Assembly (NCBI RefSeq): GCF_023206215.1
Contig: NZ_CP065801.1
Span: 248,001 to 312,000 of the forward strand
Source of the DNA: Butyrivibrio fibrisolvens
Lineage (GTDB): Bacteria; Bacillota; Clostridia; Lachnospirales; Lachnospiraceae
Length of the DNA stretch: 64,000 bases
Direction: 5' to 3'
The first letter of the stretch is position 1. Each line of letters begins with the position of its first letter. The position numbers and the translations under genes are program-made. This document shows, piece by piece, positions 51,535 to 59,921 of the stretch. Under the pieces are notes generated by a model, which ran no database searches, was not told the origin of the DNA, and saw only the letters and a list, made by a program, of their open reading frames with translations.

Positions 51535-52323
51535 TTATTTACCCGCCTCTGAATTAATCTCATCAACTATATTTGCTGGTTTTATAGTCATCTCAACCCA
51601 TGCCGGAGCAAATCCACTCTTCGCTGCATTTCTAGCTGATCTTATATTTGACCATGCAGAACAGTAAAATGGCACCTTTCCTCTTTCAAGTATTTCTTTT
51701 GCCAACCTGCTTGTAAGAGCAGATGCTATTCCTTTTTGTCTGTACTCAGGAAGAACATCTACCCCTATCTGCCACATGTCATCACAATCAGCTGAACATG
51801 CAGCAAATCCTACCAGATTATCCTTGTCATAGGCTCCAACTCCCAGAACATCCAAATTTTTACGATCACTGCATAGCGCATTACTCCACTCAGGTAGATA
51901 TAAGTCCTTAAAGTCATCCTGTTCAAGTATTCTTGTTTCATATAAGCATTGTTCATTGGGAATCCTCTCCACATCAGGAAGATAGTACTCCGCCATAAAA
52001 CATATCTTGTACCCACGCTCTGCAAGACGTTCCTCAAGCCAGTGCATATTGGGAGTCTCAAAAAGATGGTAGAACTCATATTTATCTACGTATTCAGAAA
52101 CCAGATCTTCCACTTCGCCCATTGTGGCAGCTACAACATTATTACCATAAGAAACAAAGTTACAGGTGATTGGTTCTTTATAATACCTGCGTGCATTATC
52201 TCCCAAATGAAACTTACAGATTATATTTTTCTCAGATAAAAAATCCTCCGCTTTACATCCTATATCTTCAGCGGATTGTCTCATTGCAATTTCTTTAATC
52301 TCTTTATTTGTTAGCATTTTCAT
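51535..52323 (-). CDS. Two-domain GNAT acetyltransferase
   Basis: The protein has 262 residues. An N-terminal about 120 residues hold a degenerate GNAT-like lobe (LSEKNIICKFHLGDNARRYY, YGNNVVAATMGEVEDLVSEY). The C-terminal GNAT domain has the motif IGVDVLPEYRQKGIASALTS and YCSAWSNIRSARNAAKSGF. Such tandem-lobe GNATs are common in Clostridia. The gene is first in an operon with the 151-residue GNAT, and AAAT separates it from the next start. Confidence 0.85.
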   Translation of the reverse strand: MKMLTNKEIKEIAMRQSAEDIGCKAEDFLSEKNIICKFHLGDNARRYYKEPITCNFVSYGNNVVAATMGEVEDLVSEYVDKYEFYHLFETPNMHWLEERLAERGYKICFMAEYYLPDVERIPNEQCLYETRILEQDDFKDLYLPEWSNALCSDRKNLDVLGVGAYDKDNLVGFAACSADCDDMWQIGVDVLPEYRQKGIASALTSRLAKEILERGKVPFYCSAWSNIRSARNAAKSGFAPAWVEMTIKPANIVDEINSEAGK

Positions 52324-52423
52324 ATTTTAATAGATCCTCTCTATTACCGGAGATTTATCAGTTGTTTTTTCGCATATATCCGACCAGAATCATCCTCCAA
52401 CGAAAACATATTTTTACTATAAC

Positions 52424-52464
52424 AAAAAAGAGCCATTTGACAGTAATTAGCACTGTCAAACGGC
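52424..52464 (-). terminator. Terminator with the same sequence family as 46958-47003
   Basis: On the minus strand GCCGTTTGACAG pairs with CTGTCAAATGGC and T6 follows. It ends the gene at 52496. Confidence 0.85.
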
Positions 52465-52495
52465 AATTTTATTTCTTTCAAAAATAATCCTAGTT

Positions 52496-52939
52496 TCAGT
52501 CTCGCTCTAGCATCACGATATATTCAGGTGTGCCTTCTTCTAATTGTCTTTTTCCGTTAAGCTTAAATCCATGTGTCTTGTAAAAATGTATAGCTTCTTT
52601 GTTCTTCTCCAGCGTCCATAGGTGTCTGCTATCATATTTTTCTTTTGCGAACTCTAACAATTGGGCTCCTATGCCTTGGTTCCAAAAGAAGTAATCTACA
52701 TATAATTCCGAAATTTCTTTTCCCTCCAGATGCATCATTCCCTTAACTATGCCATCATCATATACCCAAACTTTATTGAGAAGTTCAGAATCCTTGAATT
52801 CATTGGCGACCTTTACTACCTGCAACTCGTTAAAAGAGTAATCATCATTATGAAATATTGATCTGTACTTCATTCTTTTTGTAAACACCAGGATTTCGGC
52901 AATTCTTGATATATCTTTTGGTTCTGCTTTTCTTATCAC
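52496..52939 (-). CDS. GNAT acetyltransferase
   Basis: The protein has 147 residues: MIRKAEPKDISRIAEILVFT at the start, then KEISELYVDYFFWNQGIGAQ as the acetyl-CoA motif (with Q-G-I-G), and WTLEKNKEAIHFYKTHGFKL. This is the classical single-domain GNAT of the RimI/PhnO type. A C-terminal remnant of another GNAT lies immediately upstream. Confidence 0.88.
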   Translation of the reverse strand: MIRKAEPKDISRIAEILVFTKRMKYRSIFHNDDYSFNELQVVKVANEFKDSELLNKVWVYDDGIVKGMMHLEGKEISELYVDYFFWNQGIGAQLLEFAKEKYDSRHLWTLEKNKEAIHFYKTHGFKLNGKRQLEEGTPEYIVMLERD

Positions 52940-52954
52940 GTTTCTGTATCCGCC

Positions 52955-53062
52955 TTAAATCTCAATCATTTTCCTAATGCCATTAGGAATCACTTCGAAG
53001 CCAATTTTCTTGTAGAAGCCCTCTTTACCATTGGCGGAGACTCCACCAATGGTGGTAAACTT
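52955..53062 (-). pseudogene. GNAT C-terminal remnant
   Basis: A minus-strand frame reads GGVSANGKEGFYKKIGFEVI then PNGIRKMIEI and a stop. This is the end of a GNAT (G-F-Y-x-x-x-G-F). Nothing else of the gene remains; the XRE operon starts just upstream. Confidence 0.7.
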
Positions 53063-53097
53063 GCCTGTTGATGAATTCTTTAATAAGGGCAATTAAA

Positions 53098-53541
53098 TCA
53101 GTATTTCTTCCTCAATTGATAATACACCACTTTATCTATTGCAATCTGTATAATTAACAATCCAAACAAATACCAAACTATAGTCTTATGATTGATAATC
53201 ATTCCTGCTTTTCCAATAATAGAGAATGTCACCTCGGAAATGCATATCAAGAAAAAAATGATATTATAAGCTATTCTACCCGATTTGTCGCGTAGTTTCT
53301 CGTTCAATTCATCATGTAGACTAATATCTTCCTGTTCCTTAATTTCACTGTATCTTTTCTTGTTTTTGGGAGCAGACCAGTAAAAATGCTTTATAATCCA
53401 TCCAATACCGGGTCCTAAAGCGCCTCCCGCCAACCCCCAGAGCAAGCCGTCTACTTCACTCTCGGTAAAAACCGCTGCTAGAACAAAGCAACTTCCAACG
53501 AGTATACATAAAACACCTTTATTAAGATCACTTATTTTCAT
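53098..53541 (-). CDS. Membrane protein co-transcribed with an XRE regulator
   Basis: ATG 53541 has GGGAGGTGG before it (147 residues), replacing the longer frame start. Two hydrophobic segments are near 10-28 and 32-47, and two more near 95-112 and 120-138. Between them is a Lys/Glu-rich cytoplasmic loop, APKNKKRYSEIKEQEDISLH. The gene overlaps the regulator by 14 bases, so the products are coupled. Small XRE plus membrane protein pairs of this kind are common in Firmicutes; the role is unknown. Confidence 0.7.
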   Translation of the reverse strand: MKISDLNKGVLCILVGSCFVLAAVFTESEVDGLLWGLAGGALGPGIGWIIKHFYWSAPKNKKRYSEIKEQEDISLHDELNEKLRDKSGRIAYNIIFFLICISEVTFSIIGKAGMIINHKTIVWYLFGLLIIQIAIDKVVYYQLRKKY

Positions 53542-53743
53542 CGTTTCCACCTCCCTTATGAATAAAAATATCTTCAATTGCCATTCCAAAATAATCTGCT
53601 ATGGTAAACGCGAGATCAAGCGATGGATTATACTTACCATTCTCGATTGAACTGATCGTCTGCCTGGAAACTCGGATTATTTTAGCAAATTCCTCCTGGT
53701 TTAAACCGCGTTCCTTCCGCAGCTTCTCTACATAATTTTCCAA
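53528..53743 (-). CDS. XRE-family helix-turn-helix regulator
   Basis: The protein has 71 residues. The HTH lies at about 5-60: LRKERGLNQEEFAKIIRVSR (helices 2 and 3, QTISSIENGKYNPSLDLAF). It is a typical YozG/YgzD-type small regulator. The upstream region holds a sigma-A promoter overlapped by one copy of a 21-base repeat, with a second copy near the start, so autoregulation is likely. Confidence 0.92.
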   Translation of the reverse strand: MENYVEKLRKERGLNQEEFAKIIRVSRQTISSIENGKYNPSLDLAFTIADYFGMAIEDIFIHKGGGNDENK

Positions 53744-53765
53744 TGCATATCCTCCAATTGAAATT

Positions 53766-53832
53766 TGTCAAGGTTCCTTTACATTTTGAATATATCATAG
53801 TGTGTCATCTATGTCAAGGTTCCTTTACATTT
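53766..53832 (-). promoter_or_regulatory. Promoter with two 21-bp direct repeats upstream of the XRE gene
   Basis: On the minus strand TTGACA (53817-53812) and TATATT (53794-53789) are separated by 17 bases. A 21-base word (minus strand AAATGTAAAGG-AACCTTGACA) occurs at 53812-53832, ending in the -35 element, and again at 53766-53786 between the -10 and the ribosome-binding site. Two binding sites on either side of the core promoter fit repression by the XRE protein. Confidence 0.78.
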
Positions 53833-53950
53833 ATTCTGACAATCTTATTCTGACAATTACATCATCTTAAAAACAAACTGATTATCAATGTGCCACTACA
53901 ACTCTTCGGTCAAGGGCGTTTTCACGCCCCTGCCTACTGCTATCAGTTAT

Positions 53951-54110
53951 TCATCTCTCAGGTCTTAGATTATTCCTATTAAGATTTGGACCTTGCTCCT
54001 CTTTCCTCTGATCAACTATCGCCTGGCTTTCTCTTAACTTTTGTAAAATGCTTGTTTTAGCCTTTTCAGCTATCTCAGGCTTCTTTGTCTTGTCCGAGGC
54101 TGAATACAAT
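53951..54110 (-). pseudogene. C-terminal fragment of an unidentified helical protein
   Basis: An open minus-strand frame with no start codon reads KPEIAEKAKTSILQKLRESQ then AIVDQRKEEQGPNLNRNNLR and stops. The charged helical tail resembles the ends of conjugative-element relaxase or DUF4316-type proteins, but this is a guess. The 53833-54441 gap holds this, a palindromic element and a terminator. Confidence 0.4.
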
Positions 54111-54156
54111 TATAGATAAAAGAAAACCCCAAAAAACACTGAGTTTCTGAGGTAAG

Positions 54157-54284
54157 CAACGAGCCACTTCGATTCCGCTTCGCTCCATCTTTGTCGCGAC
54201 AGTCGTCGCGAAAAATCAAAAAAATAACGCCCTGTGAATGCAAGCATTCCAGGACGCAATTTTTCGATTTTTTGTGCCTCGTTG
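54157..54284. repeat. Palindromic element of about 128 bp bounded by inverted repeats
   Basis: CAACGAGCCAC (54157-54167) and GTGCCTCGTTG (54274-54284) are inverted with one mismatch. Between them lie TCGCGAC-AGTC-GTCGCGA (54194-54211) and the hairpin CGCCCTGTGAATGC/GCATTCCAGGACG (54228-54257). On the minus strand a T-run follows the latter, so it also acts as a terminator for the ABC genes. Nested inverted repeats with no gene suggest a small REP- or MITE-like element. Confidence 0.6.
54216..54257 (-). terminator. Terminator within the palindromic element
   Basis: On the minus strand GCGTCCTGGAATGC pairs with GCATTCACAGGGCG around TT, followed by TTATTTTTTT. It lies 185 bases beyond the ABC permease stop. 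Confidence 0.7.
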
Positions 54285-54441
54285 TTTCGCGAAGATTATC
54301 TCTTTGAGAACTATTAATGAAGTGAAAGATAACACGCTATCACATCATCCCGACAAACTTGAAGTTATCGAACTCTTTAACATAAAAATGTATCTTATCA
54401 AATATCAACTTATCATCAATTGTGTTAAAGCAATCTACATA

Positions 54442-55197
54442 CTAATATCTGAACTTTTTCTTTTCTAACATTTTTATTTTTACTATCATAATTAGTAAAC
54501 AATAAACCGCCAAGTGCATACATATCAGCATCATCTCTCTTGGTTCAAAATAACTATTGCTTCCCACAGATTTGAGCCCATCAGTGATAGGCGGGAGTAT
54601 AAAGTTCAAAATACTAAATGCTGATGAACAATCAATAAGTCCCTCCTTAGAGACTGCAAGCAGGGAAATCGCTATTGCTCCTATTATCGCATTCCTTCTC
54701 TTTCTAAAAATTCTTGGGTGAAAAAAATCTCCTGTCATCATACCCCCGAGTCCACACATGAAAATATGTCCCCCTCCACATGCAATATCTGCAAGTTCCA
54801 TCTGCCTGGTAAATCTGCCATTATCCATCAAAAACAGTATCGTAGGCACTAATGTCAGCACAAGTGTATAGCATAAATCCAATGTAATTAATAACAGTTC
54901 GCGCGAAAAGTAATAGCTATGAATGTCCAAACAATGCAGGAATAGCGTTTCTTCATATATATCATTCTCTCCACCATTCAAGTATATAGACAGAAACAGA
55001 CATATAAAGTATATGAAGAGCGCAGACAGTAAAAAACTACTACATATATTATGCGGTGCTACAGAATACATTGCTCCGAGAAAAATCAGAGTGACAACTG
55101 TAGGAATCGTTAATGTAGAGCTTTTCTTCAGCATTTTTAACCTTAATCTATATATTTCAATCAAGTTTCTCAATCCCAACAATTTCCCAACCCTCAT
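54442..55197 (-). CDS. ABC-2-type membrane permease subunit
   Basis: The protein has 251 residues and about six hydrophobic segments: 30-49, 53-75, 102-125, 145-160, 170-190 and 225-243. It has a cytoplasmic NGGENDIYEETLFLHCLDIH loop. This is the layout of ABC-2 membrane subunits that pair with a small ATPase. Its start lies 41 bases inside the ATPase gene at 55157-55954, a tight translational coupling. The substrate is unknown; bacteriocin, lipid or antibiotic export is typical. Confidence 0.75.
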   Translation of the reverse strand: MRVGKLLGLRNLIEIYRLRLKMLKKSSTLTIPTVVTLIFLGAMYSVAPHNICSSFLLSALFIYFICLFLSIYLNGGENDIYEETLFLHCLDIHSYYFSRELLLITLDLCYTLVLTLVPTILFLMDNGRFTRQMELADIACGGGHIFMCGLGGMMTGDFFHPRIFRKRRNAIIGAIAISLLAVSKEGLIDCSSAFSILNFILPPITDGLKSVGSNSYFEPREMMLICMHLAVYCLLIMIVKIKMLEKKKFRY

Positions 55198-55954
55198 CGT
55201 ATAGTTTTAGCACCATTTCCTTTAACACTGCTTCCTTTGCCGTAATTTCATACCTATCACCATTACTTTTCATACCAAGCCAAGCTTGTAGCTTGGGGCA
55301 TTTTCTAACATAGACCAAATATTGTAACTCTCCTGGGTTCTTTACTTCCATGAGTTTTCCTTTATCTATCGTATAGACCTTGTCAGACAACTCATTTATC
55401 AGCATCTTCTCATGACAAGCCATGAAGATCGTAACTCCCTTGTTCCTCAATTCATTCATTTTTGTTATAAACAGTTTCTGAGAGTCTGCATCCTGACCTG
55501 AAAGAGGTTCATCAAGAAAAATCACATCCCGCGGTGCAAGAATAGCCTGAATAACTCCTACTTTTTGAAGGCTTCCCTTCGATAGTTTGTTTAATCTTGT
55601 TTTGATCATGGATTCCAAGTAGAATTCACTGATCAGTTCATTCACTATCGAAAAATCCACTCTTTCTATCCTGGCAATGCCTTGAAGATAATCAATCATC
55701 GATATTTCCATACCTGGAAACTTTTCAGGTACATAACCGAATTTAAGTTTCTTTTGATACACTATTTTTCCAGAGCTTAACGAAACAATGCTAGCTAATA
55801 GCTTAAGCATTGTACTTTTGCCACATCCATTATGTCCACATAATGCTATGGATTCTCCTTGGGCAAATTCATGTGAAATATTATTTATCACATACTTACC
55901 ATCATATACCTTTGAGGCATTTTCAAGTGTAATTACTTTTTTGTTTAGACTCAT
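55157..55954 (-). CDS. ABC transporter ATP-binding protein
   Basis: The protein has 265 residues. Walker A GHNGCGKSTMLKLL near 39-47, Q-loop region FGYVPEKFPG, signature LSKGSLQKVG near 128 (LSGGQ variant), Walker B VIFLDEPLSGQD near 150 and H-loop MACHEKML near 184 are all visible. The C-terminal about 50 residues are a cytoplasmic extension. It overlaps the permease by 41 bases. It belongs to the CcmA/BcrA-like export class. A methyltransferase fragment is fused in frame-adjacent sequence upstream. Confidence 0.9.
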   Translation of the reverse strand: MSLNKKVITLENASKVYDGKYVINNISHEFAQGESIALCGHNGCGKSTMLKLLASIVSLSSGKIVYQKKLKFGYVPEKFPGMEISMIDYLQGIARIERVDFSIVNELISEFYLESMIKTRLNKLSKGSLQKVGVIQAILAPRDVIFLDEPLSGQDADSQKLFITKMNELRNKGVTIFMACHEKMLINELSDKVYTIDKGKLMEVKNPGELQYLVYVRKCPKLQAWLGMKSNGDRYEITAKEAVLKEMVLKLYDEGWEIVGIEKLD

Positions 55955-56083
55955 AATTATTCTTAAAGGTTATAACTTCAAAACCGTTATAGTCCTTAAA
56001 CTTCTCCCTACAGATATCAGCCAAGTTATTCCCATACTCAATAGCTATTATATGGCATTTCTTTTCAAGATTTCTACTTTATA
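55924..56083 (-). pseudogene. SAM methyltransferase remnant upstream of the ABC ATPase
   Basis: An open frame reads EKKCHIIAIEYGNNLADICR then EKFKDYNGFEVITFKNNYES and runs past the ABC start in another frame. The I-A-I-E-x-G-x-N-L-A, K-F-x-x-Y and F-E-V-I blocks are those of the first strand-helix units of class I methyltransferases. No start codon and no other motif remain. Confidence 0.6.
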
Positions 56084-56295
56084 TATTTCAATAAAAATTC
56101 AGTAACCCCTATAATTGAGAATCCATTCTCATCTAGTGTTTCACCAATCGGTCTATTTACAACAAGTATCTTTTGTACTTGATCATTTAACTTAAAATAA
56201 GGACGTATTTCTCTTTCTCTTGTTTCTGCATTAGAGATATCAGCAGTTACCTGTATATAAAGAGATCTAAGCCCATTAGTGGCATAAAAATCCAC
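56074..56295 (-). pseudogene. DUF4143-type ATPase, C-terminal remnant
   Basis: The 73-codon frame reads MDFYATNGLRSLYIQVTADI then ETREREIRPYFKLNDQVQKI and FSIIGVTEFLLKYIK. It matches the terminal nuclease-like domain of AAA/DUF4143 proteins, as in the end of the gene at 45537 (DIDFYIPEEGMAVQVAYALG). The ATPase half is absent. Confidence 0.75.
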
Positions 56296-56472
56296 TTCAC
56301 ATTATCTTAATCAACAAAGTTGTAGAATTCTACACTTTTAGCGATTATCTCTTAGAGAACTTTTTCACTGCCTTAAATACCTTGTTTTGGGCATTTGTAA
56401 AGCAAGTTGCTGTTTACCTGCTGCGTACGGTAGAAAGCTCAGGTCTACTGTATGCTGCTGGTGGCAACTTTG

Positions 56473-56704
56473 TTATTCTTTATTGTCAAACCATTTAGGA
56501 ACTTTGTGTGACAATCTCACAAGACTACCATCTTTGTAAATTGCAAATCTTTTAAAATCTTCTGTGTTATCATATACCGCAAAAGGCATTCTCACTGACA
56601 CATTTACTGCGGATAAGTTTTTCCTTTACATCGCCGCCGAATTTTTGCTTTAAATCCTTGTATGTCAGATCTCCAAGAATCTGATCCGTAGACTCCTGAA
56701 TTTA
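56473..56704 (-). pseudogene. Decayed small gene upstream of nothing recognisable
   Basis: Two shifted frames can be joined: ESTDQILGDLTYKDLKQKFG (about 56610-56704) and then MPFAVYDNTEDFKRFAIYKD with SLVRLSHKVPKWFDNKE ending at 56473. They probably belong to one protein broken by a frameshift near 56600. The family is not recognised. The rest of the 56296-56717 gap is uninformative. Confidence 0.5.
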
Positions 56705-56717
56705 TTTTATTGAATAT

Positions 56718-58253
56718 TTACGAAATAAACAATGAGGGGGCATTTTCCACTAGTTTCTGCATCTCTTCCTGAGTATTCTTAGTTGGATCAAAGCTCTTCA
56801 TTGTGCCTGATGCAGCATCATAATATAGCGCAGTAATCTGAGGGCTCATATTTCTGGCCGCTTCTGCACGTTCCTTTGCAGCCTGCGATGAGGCCTTTGC
56901 AGCAGCAACAAACTTATCAAGCCAGTCTCTTACCTGTTCCCCAGTGTCTGCCGGTGATGTTATGATTTCTGAGAGTTCATCAAATGGCGTTTCAAATATG
57001 ATCTCATCAGATACTACCAGATCTATTCCTGCCTTTTCAAACTGCTTCCTAAGTGCATTTACATATTTGTCAGTCGAAAAATCCTGTGTCAGATCAATGA
57101 TAAATTTCCCACTCTGACATGTCATATTGAGCACAAGACCGCTTGAACAGTTTGAATACAGGTGTACCTCATCCACAAGTTCACCCGGCATATCAAACTG
57201 ACCTACGTAACTTATAAGATAAGTGTCCAGCGCAAGATTTTCCATGAATCCAAGGAGTTTCTGTCTTCCTGCAAATGAATGAAAATGTCCTATGACACTC
57301 AGAAGCATATTGATATTATTAAATTCCTTTGCACAGTAATCATGCTCTTTCTGGGCATTGAGAAGCCTTTTATATTTCGCAGCTAATTCACTGTCTGAAA
57401 GGTTCTCTTCTTCTCTTCCGTAAGGCAGAGTCATACTCTTAACACAGTTTTTGAAGGTGTCATCACAACCTAATATATGTCTTGCGTCCATAGGGAAATT
57501 ACTTACTATAGTCTTATCACAGTCTAAAGAAATCTCTTTTATCCCTCTGCTCATCAATATGCTCAGATATGTGATCGGAGATGCGCCGATGCTCTTGCAG
57601 GCATCCATAAACTGCTTCTGTGAAAAAGTGATCTCATAACGCCTATGATCATCTTTATTCTTTGTTTCAGGAAGCTTATATCCTTTATCGGACAGGCCTT
57701 CAATCTTCATGCTTTTTCCATTTAGTTCATACTTCTTTTCACACGGATCAGTAAGTTCGGCTACCGATAGTTCAGATGCCAGCAAGTGGTGCTCTTCTCT
57801 TATCTGCGCATATTCACCCATGTCAGCATTTTTATAATCACTGTAGAATCTGAGCAATGTCTCGAGAAATGTCTTTGCACCTCTTCCATCTGTAAGTCCG
57901 TGATGAAAAGAGAGTTTAAGGCTCTTTTCCCAATATGTAACTCCCATAAGATGATAGTTGTTACTATGTCCGCCCAGTGGGATAAATCCATCTTTGTGAT
58001 GTGCCTCAAGCTTCATTTCATTCCTTACCGCATAGAAATCTCCATCTTTTTCTATGAATCTGACGCCAAAGTAAGGGTATCTGATGACAGTGTCTGCTAT
58101 CGCCAGTTTCAGAAGTTCACCATTTATATCTTCCTTCATCCTGACATCATAAACCTCACTTGGAAGGCCCTTGGATCTGTATAAATATGGCATTCCAGAC
58201 AAAGCCTTGTCACCATTCTTAAGTATTGTTTCTACATTCTTATTTTCCATCAT
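56718..58253 (-). CDS. Condensation/alcohol acetyltransferase-like protein, intact copy
   Basis: The protein has 511 residues. It carries the catalytic H-H-x-x-x-D-G motif at SFHHGLTDGRGAKTFLETLL (about 117-136), as in condensation domains and alcohol acetyltransferases, and the second half has VSNFPMDARHILGCDDTF and SYVGQFDMPGELVDEVHLYS. It should transfer an acyl group from CoA or a carrier to an alcohol or amine. The ATG overlaps the stop of the membrane-gene remnant (TAATG) and has AGGAG just upstream. A deletion remnant of this gene lies at 27094-27210. Confidence 0.82.
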   Translation of the reverse strand: MMENKNVETILKNGDKALSGMPYLYRSKGLPSEVYDVRMKEDINGELLKLAIADTVIRYPYFGVRFIEKDGDFYAVRNEMKLEAHHKDGFIPLGGHSNNYHLMGVTYWEKSLKLSFHHGLTDGRGAKTFLETLLRFYSDYKNADMGEYAQIREEHHLLASELSVAELTDPCEKKYELNGKSMKIEGLSDKGYKLPETKNKDDHRRYEITFSQKQFMDACKSIGASPITYLSILMSRGIKEISLDCDKTIVSNFPMDARHILGCDDTFKNCVKSMTLPYGREEENLSDSELAAKYKRLLNAQKEHDYCAKEFNNINMLLSVIGHFHSFAGRQKLLGFMENLALDTYLISYVGQFDMPGELVDEVHLYSNCSSGLVLNMTCQSGKFIIDLTQDFSTDKYVNALRKQFEKAGIDLVVSDEIIFETPFDELSEIITSPADTGEQVRDWLDKFVAAAKASSQAAKERAEAARNMSPQITALYYDAASGTMKSFDPTKNTQEEMQKLVENAPSLFIS

Positions 58254-58366
58254 TATGCTTCTCCTGTTATCTCTTTAGCAAGTTCCAGAATTTCAAAGGC
58301 ATATTTTTCCTTGCCCTTTTTCAGAATCTTCTTATATAAATGATAGTTAGTGATGCAAATTGCAGC
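58253..58366 (-). pseudogene. C-terminal remnant of the two-helix membrane protein
   Basis: These 114 bases match 27211-27325, the last about 35 codons of the intact membrane gene (LKKGKEKYAFEILELAKEIT). The upstream end is joined directly to the stop region of the epimerase copy at 58367. About 245 bases were lost. This is the complement of the deletion at 27094-27210, where the acyltransferase is lost but this gene is intact. Confidence 0.88.
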
Positions 58367-59386
58367 TTATGCTATTTTTCCTGTTTCTTTGAGCCATCTG
58401 ATCTCGTCACGTATGGTCTCTCTGTATGATCTTGTAGTATAACCAAGTTCCTTACTTGCTTTACTTGAATCAAAGCGGTTGTTCCTTGCAAGATTATAAA
58501 CGGAGAAAGTTGTCATAAGCGGCTTTTCTCCTGTCTTTTTGGCTTTTTTCTCAAGTATCTTTGCAATGAAGTTTGCTGCTGATATAGGTAAAAAGAACTT
58601 CATCTGTTTACATCCGCTCTCCTCTGAAACAAGCTTTGTAAAATCCTTAAAGCTGACTGGCTCATTCCCAAGAATGTAGCACTCTCCGCTTTTTCCCTTA
58701 TCCGCTGCTCCAATGAGTCCGTCAGCCAGATCCCTTACATCACACAGATTAAAGCTTCCGTCAATTCCGGCGGGCATCTCACCATTGATGATATCAACCA
58801 GAGTCTTTGTGGTCTCACCCATTGCAAAGTCCTCAGGTCCGAGGATTCCTGAAGGGTGAACTACACATGCATTAAGCCCTTCCTTTGCAGCCTTGAGCAC
58901 CACATTTGTTGCCATAGCCTTTGACAATGAGTAGCAGCCTTTGATTCTCTCAGGATCAAGTGGGATTGAACCTTCACACTCTCTTATGGTTCCTTTTTCT
59001 TCCTCAGGTATTGCTCCTGTTGATGAGCAATAGACAAGCTTTGATACTTTGTGCTCTTTGCACATCTCTATGATGTTTTCTGTTCCACCGACATTTACAT
59101 CCATGACTTTCTGACTGTAATCAGGATTTACTGTTACGATGCTTGCTATGTGGAGCACAATTACTTCCGTATCTTCAGGCGTCTCAAAGAATCTCTCCAG
59201 GTCATCTTTATTACAAAGATCTCCGTATACGATTTCTACTTCTTCCGGAAGATATGCGGCTGACTTATCACCTTCAAGGACAAATGCCCTTACTTTTTCG
59301 TTTCTTTCAACAAGCTTTCTGCAGACTGTGCTTCCAAGAAATCCTGCTGCTCCTGTTACCAGATACATCTTATTTGTTTGACTCAT
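58367..59386 (-). CDS. NAD(P)-dependent epimerase/reductase (extended SDR), copy 2
   Basis: The protein has 339 residues and differs from the copy at 27604-28623 at about ten positions (for example K3 to Q and NLIAGVL to NFIAKIL). The Rossmann motif VTGAAGFLGSTVCRKL and YSLSKAMA are unchanged, so both copies should be active. It is followed by the membrane remnant and the intact acyltransferase. Confidence 0.85.
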   Translation of the reverse strand: MSQTNKMYLVTGAAGFLGSTVCRKLVERNEKVRAFVLEGDKSAAYLPEEVEIVYGDLCNKDDLERFFETPEDTEVIVLHIASIVTVNPDYSQKVMDVNVGGTENIIEMCKEHKVSKLVYCSSTGAIPEEEKGTIRECEGSIPLDPERIKGCYSLSKAMATNVVLKAAKEGLNACVVHPSGILGPEDFAMGETTKTLVDIINGEMPAGIDGSFNLCDVRDLADGLIGAADKGKSGECYILGNEPVSFKDFTKLVSEESGCKQMKFFLPISAANFIAKILEKKAKKTGEKPLMTTFSVYNLARNNRFDSSKASKELGYTTRSYRETIRDEIRWLKETGKIA

Positions 59387-59475
59387 TTATCTTTACCTCT
59401 CTTATTTTCAATTTGTTTTCTTGCTCTCTGTTTTGAGCTTGAAGTCATTATAGAAAAATGAGCCTGCAAAAAGAA

Positions 59476-59542
59476 CAACACTTTTTACAAAATGTGTTGA
59501 TTTAAGGATCACAGGTCCCGACACGTTTTGTAAAAAGTGTTG
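59476..59542 (-). terminator. Conserved 21-bp-stem hairpin, copy 2
   Basis: CAACACTTTTTACAAAATGTG and its inverted partner at 59522-59542 differ at one base, around a 25-base loop ending AGGTCCCGA. It is the counterpart of 30288-30354; the T-run follows on the minus strand. Here no IS110 separates it from the epimerase gene, so this is the empty site. Confidence 0.75.
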
Positions 59543-59574
59543 ATTTGTAAGTCCGATATACTGTTTTTACTGCT

Positions 59575-59668
59575 CTATGGCTTGATGATACACTTCTGTA
59601 TAACGCTTATGATCTCATCTTTGGACTCGGCGCATCCCCCTCGTACCCACTCAGTGACAACTCCGATC
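59575..59668 (-). pseudogene. TetR-family C-terminal remnant
   Basis: In a frame different from the fragment at 59607, the sequence reads FGRIGVVTEWVRGGCAESKD then EIISVIQKCIIKP and a stop. This is the last helix pair of TetR regulators (G-I-x-x-x-x-x-E-W-V-R-x-G). It has no start. It overlaps the hydrolase-like fragment on the same strand. Confidence 0.6.
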
Positions 59669-59921
59669 CTTCCAAAAAGCCGTACTTCCTCGCGAAATCA
59701 TTCAGAGGACATCTTGTAAAATAATAATAGCTACCGTCTTTATGTTTCGAATTATCAAAATTAAAATCCCAGGTTTTATCCCTATACTGCGGATGTGCAT
59801 CTGCCCAATCCTGCAGGTATCTCTTCCACTGAGCACTCATATGTATAATCCCTGTTGAACCATATCTGGCCGTAATATCCAAAAGATGTTCCGAGTAGGG
59901 CATATACTCAAAGCGATTCAT
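59607..59921 (-). pseudogene. ATC hydrolase-like fragment joined to unrelated sequence
   Basis: The 104-codon frame begins MNRFEYMPYSEHLLDITARY and has DGSYYYFTRCPLNDFARKYG, the RCPxxDxxxxxG block of L-2-amino-thiazoline-4-carboxylic acid hydrolases. The usual C-terminal C-x-x-D and CCDY blocks are missing because sequence after GFLE continues out of frame into the TetR remnant. The ATG overlaps the ldh stop by 14 bases. Confidence 0.55.
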
